Position numbers and translations under genes: made by a program. 18,335 bases of DNA from Fimenecus sp045594645 (GTDB lineage Bacteria > Bacillota > Clostridia > Oscillospirales > Acutalibacteraceae): positions 1 to 18,335 of the forward strand of contig JAZNYY010000086.1 in NCBI GenBank assembly GCA_045594645.1, written 5' to 3'. The notes under the pieces are model-generated. The model ran no database searches. It saw only the letters and a program-made list of their open reading frames with translations, and had not been told where the DNA came from. This document shows positions 13,694 through 18,335 of the stretch, in pieces (the stretch's first letter is position 1; the number at the start of each line of letters is the position of its first letter).

Positions 13694-15337
13694 TCAATTT
13701 TCGTCAATTTTTCCGTCATTAACAGTAATTATTCTGCCACATTTTTCAAGAACAGCTTCTCTGTGAGTAATGAAAAGAATTGTTAAGTCCTTTCTTTCAG
13801 AAAGTTTTCTGAGAAGAATGTTCTCACTTTCACTATCAAGAGCACTTGTGGCCTCATCCATCAAAAGAATTTTTCCGTCACCTAAAAGTGCACGGGCAAT
13901 GGCAAGGCGCTGAGCTTGACCCTCTGAAATTCCGCTGCCGTCTTCACCAAGAAGGAAATCAAGACCGCCTTCAAGGTCATAGGCAAATTCGGCACAGCTG
14001 TCGCTGAGTGCCTTTTCTATTTCATCCTCTGTTGCGTCGGGGCGAAGTATTGTGATGTTTTCGCGAACTGTACCGCTGAAAAGCATATTTCCCTGAGGAA
14101 CAACAGAGAAAAGATTTCGTGCATTTTTGCAGGGAATATCACCCTCGGAGGTTTCAATGTGAATTTCGCCCGAATTAGGCACATAAATTCCTGTGATAAG
14201 CTTGAAGATTGTGGATTTGCCCGCGCCCGAAGGACCCTTGATTCCGACAAAATCACCTTTTTCAATTACAAATGAAGAGTCGCTTATGACTAATTCTTCG
14301 CCATAGCCGAATGTAATGTTTTCTGCCTTGATTTTAGCAAAATTCTCATAACTTGTGGTGCAGGTATTGTCTTTAAGTTCTCTTTCTGTTGAAGAGATTT
14401 CGATAAGTCGTTGTGCAGAAGCGGTCATTGAGTAAAATGAAGGCAGAATTCCCGTAATGCCAATAACGGGGGATTGAAGCTGATTTACAAGCTGAATTAT
14501 AGCAACTACCGTACCAAAAGTCAGTGTACCTTTAAGAACACCGTAAGAGCCGTATGCAACGGCGGCTAAAAAGCCTGCGGCAAAGGCGATTGAAAATCCT
14601 ATTGAAGCGATAATGCTGAAGCTTTTTTTCTTAACCTTTTCACGATAAAACTTTTTCTGTTGACGAATTGAACGGTTGATTATTTTGTCTTCAATGCCGA
14701 AAACCTTTATTGCAAAAAGATTTTCAAGCATTTCCTGCATAAAAGAGCGTACTCTTGAGTCTCTTTCTTGAACACGCAAGTGAAGAGTTTTGAGCTTTTT
14801 GCGTAAAGCTGCGGCTGAAATAATAACAAGAGCTCCGCAAACAATAAACACAAGTGCAAATCGGCGGTCAAGCATAAAAAGAGCTACCGCTCCGGTGAAA
14901 ATTCGCACGGCATAGCCCGTAAGGGCGGGGATTAAATGAACATATGTGTCGCTTACTGTAAGAACATCTGCCGTAAGTCTTGTCATAAGGTCACCGCTGT
15001 GGCGTTCTGCCGAGTCACCGTATGTGCCGTAAATTATGCTTGAAAAAATGCGGGTTTTTAATGAAATTTCTGCTTTGCCCTGACCAATAGCCTCGATATA
15101 TGATGAAACAATACGGGTTATCATTTGTGAGGCAATGATAAGGAAAAGAAAAATAACATTTTTAACAAGAGCGTTGCGGTCGCCGTTTTGTGCATTATCC
15201 ATAACAGTCTTTGAAAGGATTGCGAAAAGAGTTACGCACAAAGCAGACCAGCCGTTGAGCGTTATGAGCACAACAGCTTCGCGTCTGCGTTTACCGCAGT
15301 TTCTGTATATCCATTTTAAAACTGATATATCTTTCAT
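13694..15337 (-). CDS. ABC exporter, fused membrane and ATP-binding domains
   Basis: A 547-residue half-transporter that would work as a homodimer in the inner membrane. About six membrane helices (residues about 20-300) are followed by the nucleotide-binding domain with Walker A GPSGAGKST (368-376), Q-loop 'VVPQGN', signature 'ISEGQAQRLAIARALL' (470-485), Walker B 'ILLMDEAT' (490-497) and H-loop His525. The signature has SEGQ instead of SGGQ, a variant found in many working exporters. There is no N-terminal C39 peptidase domain, so it would not cleave a leader itself. The start is 11 bases after the PqqD-like gene, with a weak ribosome site, so it is likely coupled to it. In this operon it is the best candidate to export a peptide or other product handled by the PqqD-like and kinase-like proteins. 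Confidence 0.92.
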   Translation of the reverse strand: MKDISVLKWIYRNCGKRRREAVVLITLNGWSALCVTLFAILSKTVMDNAQNGDRNALVKNVIFLFLIIASQMITRIVSSYIEAIGQGKAEISLKTRIFSSIIYGTYGDSAERHSGDLMTRLTADVLTVSDTYVHLIPALTGYAVRIFTGAVALFMLDRRFALVFIVCGALVIISAAALRKKLKTLHLRVQERDSRVRSFMQEMLENLFAIKVFGIEDKIINRSIRQQKKFYREKVKKKSFSIIASIGFSIAFAAGFLAAVAYGSYGVLKGTLTFGTVVAIIQLVNQLQSPVIGITGILPSFYSMTASAQRLIEISSTERELKDNTCTTSYENFAKIKAENITFGYGEELVISDSSFVIEKGDFVGIKGPSGAGKSTIFKLITGIYVPNSGEIHIETSEGDIPCKNARNLFSVVPQGNMLFSGTVRENITILRPDATEDEIEKALSDSCAEFAYDLEGGLDFLLGEDGSGISEGQAQRLAIARALLGDGKILLMDEATSALDSESENILLRKLSERKDLTILFITHREAVLEKCGRIITVNDGKIDEN

Positions 15338-15348
15338 TATTTACCGCT

Positions 15349-15615
15349 TCATTCTTCAATAAGGTTAAACTTTTTCATTTTTTCTATAAGTTTCAAGACA
15401 TCTGCCTTTACAACTGCTTCATCTGCGCCATAATCGGCAGAAATGCGTGAAACAATATCTTCAACAGTATTTGTACCGTCAAGCATTGTGAAAATGTCTG
15501 CGCCCACATTGTTAAAGGTGATAACGCCGTTGAAATCCATTCTCTGTTCACCTGTTGCAATAACAATTTTACTGCCCGCAACATCTTTTAAAATAAATCC
15601 GTCTTTAATTTTCAT
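15349..15615 (-). CDS. PqqD-like protein (RiPP recognition element)
   Basis: An 88-residue protein matching the PqqD/RRE fold: three beta strands ('FILKDVAGSKIVIA', 'MDFNGVITFNNVG') and helices ('ADIFTMLDGTNTVEDIVSRI', 'ADVLKLIEKMKKFNLIEE'). RREs hold the leader of a precursor peptide for modifying enzymes. The 'GADIFTMLDG.NTVEDIV' pattern is typical of the small free-standing forms. It begins 11 bases inside the kinase-like gene and ends 11 bases before the ABC exporter, so the three are made together. No precursor peptide, radical SAM enzyme, cyclase or leader peptidase is present in the window. Its partner is therefore unknown, or its role differs from classic RiPP making. Confidence 0.88.
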   Translation of the reverse strand: MKIKDGFILKDVAGSKIVIATGEQRMDFNGVITFNNVGADIFTMLDGTNTVEDIVSRISADYGADEAVVKADVLKLIEKMKKFNLIEE

Positions 15616-16324
15616 CTGTTATCAGCCTTTCTATCCCGTTATAAGCGACTTCTGCTGCCTCGGGGTCTAAATTACAGCCCAGAGAGAATACGGGAATTTT
15701 TCTGAGAATGTCGTCAGTGTATTCAAGCATTTTTTCTGCAAGAGTACGGTTGACGGGGTTAATTGTCTGTTCAAGAAATTGACCTACCGCCAGAGCAGGT
15801 GGCATTTTTTTAACTTGATTTGTTTTGCTTCTGTGCAGAAATACTATTGCTCTTACGGGGATTTTTACATTGAGGTTTTCGTCAGTTTTGCCCGAAAAGG
15901 GAGTCCCGCAAGCATACCAAACACCATTTTCACAAATCAAAGCAGGCTTGTCATCGTTAATAATGCGAGTGCCCGAGAGTTTTTCAAGCCAAAGATGTGT
16001 ATGAGTGGATTTACCCGTACCACTCCGCGCAGAAAAGAGATAAGCATAGCCGTCTTTTTCAACGCAAGAGGAATGTAACATAAGCCCGTTGTGACGCAAA
16101 AGCTCGTTGTAGAATGCCTCGCAGGTCCACATATATTCGTGTTCTTCAATAGTCAGATGAGGAATTTCTTCTTTTTTCTTCTGAAAAAATTCTTCCTTTA
16201 TATTGAGGCGGATTTCGGCTTCGTTACTATCAAATTCTGCTTTATAAGGGGCAGAACGCTCACGAAGAAGCTCGCCACGCACATGATATTCAGTTTTATG
16301 TCCTGCAATAATAAACTGTTCCAT
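15605..16324 (-). CDS. HPr kinase/phosphorylase-like ATPase
   Basis: A 239-residue protein related to the C-terminal kinase half of HPrK/P. The P-loop is 'SARSGTGKSTHTH' (Lys105), followed by 'INDDKPALI' (about 122-130), which carries the paired aspartates expected for metal binding and catalysis, and 'CGTPFSGKTDENLNV' (about 139-153). The N-terminal HPrK domain and the long HPrK signature are missing, so it is not the carbon-catabolite regulator. Relatives sit in lasso-peptide clusters of the paeninodin type, where they phosphorylate the peptide, and beside PqqD-like genes in many genomes; automatic pipelines may call them PEP carboxykinases. It starts four bases after the stop of the M23 gene and overlaps the PqqD-like gene by 11 bases. 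The substrate is unknown; a peptide or a surface component is possible. Confidence 0.82.
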   Translation of the reverse strand: MEQFIIAGHKTEYHVRGELLRERSAPYKAEFDSNEAEIRLNIKEEFFQKKKEEIPHLTIEEHEYMWTCEAFYNELLRHNGLMLHSSCVEKDGYAYLFSARSGTGKSTHTHLWLEKLSGTRIINDDKPALICENGVWYACGTPFSGKTDENLNVKIPVRAIVFLHRSKTNQVKKMPPALAVGQFLEQTINPVNRTLAEKMLEYTDDILRKIPVFSLGCNLDPEAAEVAYNGIERLITDEN

Positions 16325-16327
16325 AAG

Positions 16328-18046
16328 TTATATTCCCAAATAAGGCGCAGGGTTAACATTGTTGCCGTTCACCTTAACCTCAAAGTGAAGGTGAGGACCT
16401 GTAACATAACCCGTGTCACCGATTTTACCTATTGTTTGTCCGCGTGATACTCGCTGACCTGTACGGACCGCAAGTGAGCCCGATTGCATATGACAATACA
16501 GAGTTGAAAGTCCGTTGCCGTGATTAATAATAACTGTGTAACCGCCCGAACCATACCAGCCGGCAAAGGTTACTGTACCGGATTCTGCCGCAACAACGGG
16601 ACAACCACGGCTTCCGCCGGGACGAACAATGTCAATACCGCCGTGGAAACCGTCACCGAAGTTACGATAACCGTAGCGTGATGAGATTGAATATGCACCG
16701 ATTGTGGGCCAACCGAGTTTTCCGCCTGTGTAGCTTCCGCCACCCGAAGAGTAGCTTGGCTTTTTAGTGCCGACTTGAATTTTTTCGTCAACTGCTTCGC
16801 GGATTGTTTTTCTTGAAACTTCTTTTGAAGAAATTCTTACGCCGTCAATGTAGGTTACAAGCTCTGTGACCTCTTCAATTCCTTTTACACCTTTTGTAAC
16901 AACCTTGCTGTCGCCCTTATAGAGACTGCTGGTGTTTACTTTGATAGTATCATAATCAGTTTCAACCTTACGGGTTTCAGTTTTGGTTACCTGCACCTGG
17001 ATAAAGTTTACTTCACTTGAAATAAGGATTTTTTGCCCTATGTAAATATTTTCTTTAAGCTTTGGGTTAAGATTGAATATTTCAGAGGATTTTATGTCGA
17101 ATTTATCAGCAATTTCTGAAACAGTGTCGCCCGCTTGAACGGTGTAATAAACTGCTTCACTCTTTTTAGAATTAAGTTTTTCGCTTAAGTATGATGCATC
17201 TTTTACTGTGTTTTCGTTGTCGGGGTAAAGCCCTTGAACATATTCGATATCCTCAACAAAGCTGACTACGGCATTTTTTTCGCCTGTTTCGTGCTCGGCG
17301 AGAATGTTATCAAGAACGCTCAATGCATCGGTTTCATTTTTAACGGCACAGATAAATGTGTCGTCAACATATATTCCGCAGGCATTTGTGATTTTTGTTT
17401 CTGAATTTTCAATCAGTTTGTCACAAACCTCGGCAGAGCTGTTAATCTGACTTAATTTTACAGGCTTGATTTTGAAATCTGCATCGCCTATAAGCTCGGT
17501 TTCTTCAACGGTGTTTGACGGAGCAGATGAAGATGCCGAAAGGTCAAGACGGTCATAGGCGAGCTCTCTTGCCTCTTTATACTCTGCCTCGCTGCGCACA
17601 TAGCCGATAACCTGGTCGTTATAATTGATTTCAAGAGCGAATGTCACATCGCTTAAAGCACCAATGACATTAAACAGGAAAACAAGCGATAAAACGGGTA
17701 AAGCTATATTGAAAACATATATAAACGCCTTTTTGTATTTGCGGTATGCAACGCTTATGTAGTGACCTAATCTTTTGAACACACCGATTTTGCCCCCTGC
17801 GTTTTCAGCGGAAAGCTTAAAGGAAACCTTTTTCGCATCAGCAACAAGCTCACGGAATTCGTCAACGATTTCGTGAAAGGTTTTTAAGGCGAATTTATCC
17901 ACAACAATGATTATTGTGAAAAGCAGAGTTCCTATTGCCTTTACGGGCTTAAGCAAAAGACTTAAAAGCCAGCGGAAAAATCGTTTTCCGTAGCGAATTG
18001 TCTGAATTCCAAGATAGTATATTTGGTTGTAAATGATTTCTGACAT
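16328..18046 (-). CDS. Membrane-anchored M23 peptidase with LysM and G5 domains
   Basis: A 572-residue cell-wall hydrolase. The N-terminal 100 residues are basic and partly hydrophobic (about 26-50), followed by a clear membrane helix at about 107-131. The outside part has a spacer region, a LysM peptidoglycan-binding domain (300-343, 'YTVQAGDTVSEIADKFDI'), a G5-like domain (about 350-427), a Ser/Gly linker and the M23 lysostaphin-type domain. Its zinc ligands are complete: H468 and D472 in 'HGGID' and 'HLHFEV' (His552, His554). This makes an active glycyl-glycine or peptide-bridge endopeptidase likely. GAGGA lies seven bases before the ATG. It is the first gene of the operon, three bases from the kinase-like gene, so it is co-produced with the PqqD-like protein and the exporter. 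A simple wall-remodelling role is the alternative. Confidence 0.93.
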   Translation of the reverse strand: MSEIIYNQIYYLGIQTIRYGKRFFRWLLSLLLKPVKAIGTLLFTIIIVVDKFALKTFHEIVDEFRELVADAKKVSFKLSAENAGGKIGVFKRLGHYISVAYRKYKKAFIYVFNIALPVLSLVFLFNVIGALSDVTFALEINYNDQVIGYVRSEAEYKEARELAYDRLDLSASSSAPSNTVEETELIGDADFKIKPVKLSQINSSAEVCDKLIENSETKITNACGIYVDDTFICAVKNETDALSVLDNILAEHETGEKNAVVSFVEDIEYVQGLYPDNENTVKDASYLSEKLNSKKSEAVYYTVQAGDTVSEIADKFDIKSSEIFNLNPKLKENIYIGQKILISSEVNFIQVQVTKTETRKVETDYDTIKVNTSSLYKGDSKVVTKGVKGIEEVTELVTYIDGVRISSKEVSRKTIREAVDEKIQVGTKKPSYSSGGGSYTGGKLGWPTIGAYSISSRYGYRNFGDGFHGGIDIVRPGGSRGCPVVAAESGTVTFAGWYGSGGYTVIINHGNGLSTLYCHMQSGSLAVRTGQRVSRGQTIGKIGDTGYVTGPHLHFEVKVNGNNVNPAPYLGI

Positions 18047-18080
18047 AATTCATTCCTCATTTGAACGCATATATATCAAA

Positions 18081-18109
18081 ATTATATCACAAATGATTAC
18101 AAAAGGCAA
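18081..18109 (-). promoter_or_regulatory. Extended -10 promoter of the M23-HPrK-PqqD-ABC operon
   Basis: On the minus strand: TTGCCT (18109-18104), 17 bases, perfect TATAAT (18086-18081) preceded by TGA, giving the TGn extension. It lies 35 bases before the M23 start codon. It fixes the left boundary of the operon: no other gene of the set can precede the peptidase on this transcript. Confidence 0.8.
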
Positions 18110-18237
18110 GTGCGGTGTTTTTGCATATTACAAGTTGCTTTTCGCAGTTTTTACAGGCTTTGTCCATGACTGTTCTTACGAATTATGTTGCAACAAATTT
18201 GAATTTGTCTAACTCATTTATATGGTTATGTAATCTT

Positions 18238-18264
18238 GTAGGGGCTGGCGTCCTCGACAGCCCT
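18238..18264 (+). repeat. REP-like palindrome, copy 3
   Basis: GTAGGGG (18238-18244) leads into the stem GGGCTG/CAGCCC (18242-18247 and 18258-18263) around GCGTCCTCGA. Same tag and layout as the copies in the RAYT gene. Confidence 0.75.
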
Positions 18265-18291
18265 AACCAAATATACAGGTAAATTAACAAT

Positions 18292-18317
18292 GGGTCGTCG
18301 AGGACGCCGACCCCTAC
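18292..18317 (-). repeat. REP-like palindrome, copy 4 (inverted)
   Basis: On the minus strand GTAGGGG starts at 18317. The stem is GGGTCG/CGACCC (18292-18297 and 18308-18313). The inner ten bases are identical, on that strand, to those of copy 3 (GCGTCCTCGA), while the stem bases CTG and TCG differ with compensation in the opposite arm. Confidence 0.75.
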
Positions 18318-18335
18318 GAAATGAGTTCGACAAAC

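Larger units (their letters stand above)
18204..18334. mobile_element. Short non-autonomous element with inverted ends and paired REPs
   Basis: TTTGTCTAACTCATTT (18204-18219) and its complement at 18319-18334 match in 15 of 16 positions, framing a 131-bp unit. Inside are two opposed GTAGGGG palindromes (18238-18264 and 18292-18317), arranged like a BIME. No protein gene with a ribosome site lies inside. The window ends one base further on, so flanking duplications cannot be judged. Confidence 0.65.

Noticed and set aside
13694..15337. Defective ABC signature (SEGQ instead of SGGQ)
   Set aside because: Walker A, Walker B, Q-loop and H-loop are intact and the SEGQ variant is common in functional exporters.
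13694..16324. A complete lasso-peptide gene cluster
   Set aside because: Only the kinase-like, B1-like and exporter genes are present; there is no asparagine-synthetase-like cyclase, transglutaminase-like leader peptidase or precursor.
15605..16324. PEP carboxykinase or true HPr kinase
   Set aside because: The protein is too short, lacks the HPrK N-terminal domain and signature, and has none of the PEP carboxykinase substrate motifs; only the P-loop kinase core is shared.
18166..18282. Small plus-strand frame (about 38 codons) through the right-end element, considered as a precursor peptide for the RRE operon
   Set aside because: No ribosome site, no leader-core layout, and half of it is REP palindrome; the frame is open because REPs tend to read through in this phase.

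Overview
The window looks like chromosomal DNA from a low-GC anaerobic Clostridia, most likely a gut Oscillospiraceae/Ruminococcaceae-type bacterium. This rests on a DapL-type diaminopimelate pathway, an AbrB-type regulator, a fused BY-kinase, strong AGGAG-type ribosome sites, and palindromic repeats of the 'GTAGGGG' kind. The lineage is inferred from gene content; no search was run. Nearly all of the window is coding. I see no tRNA, rRNA, CRISPR array or prophage.

Left part (1-5510, + strand). The last codons of an upstream gene (possibly aspartate kinase) are followed by a terminator and then guaB (IMP dehydrogenase). Next comes a RAYT-type HUH transposase gene, fitted with no spare base between guaB and glyA (serine hydroxymethyltransferase). 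dapF and dapL follow; they catalyse consecutive steps to meso-diaminopimelate, in reverse order. Both have hairpins at their ribosome sites. A 30-base relic of a second RAYT gene lies directly after dapL, before a two-way terminator.

Middle part (5518-9690). A small AbrB-like regulator with a C-terminal four-cysteine motif (- strand) diverges from a four-gene overlapping + strand operon: a PLP aminotransferase, rsmA, a TSCPD-domain protein and cca. A MITE-like inverted repeat of about 120 bp closes the operon and acts as terminator for the converging genes.

Right part (9692-18335, - strand). Read from right to left: an extended -10 promoter drives a tight operon of a membrane-anchored LysM/G5/M23 peptidase, an HPr-kinase-like ATPase, a PqqD-like RiPP recognition element and an ABC exporter. 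A BY-kinase ending in a nine-tyrosine (GY) tail follows under its own promoter, then a MATE exporter, then a very cysteine-rich protein of unknown function (26 Cys in 278 aa). The far right end holds a short element with 16-bp inverted ends enclosing two opposed GTAGGGG palindromes.

Two points deserve most attention. (1) The RAYT gene carries two opposed GTAGGGG palindromes inside its own reading frame, of the same family as those in the non-coding element at the right end; this suggests a transposase/repeat system that includes its own coding sequence. (2) The M23-HPrK-PqqD-ABC operon has the kinase, recognition element and exporter seen in some lasso-peptide clusters, but no cyclase, leader peptidase or visible precursor. 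It may be an undescribed peptide or cell-surface modification and export system.
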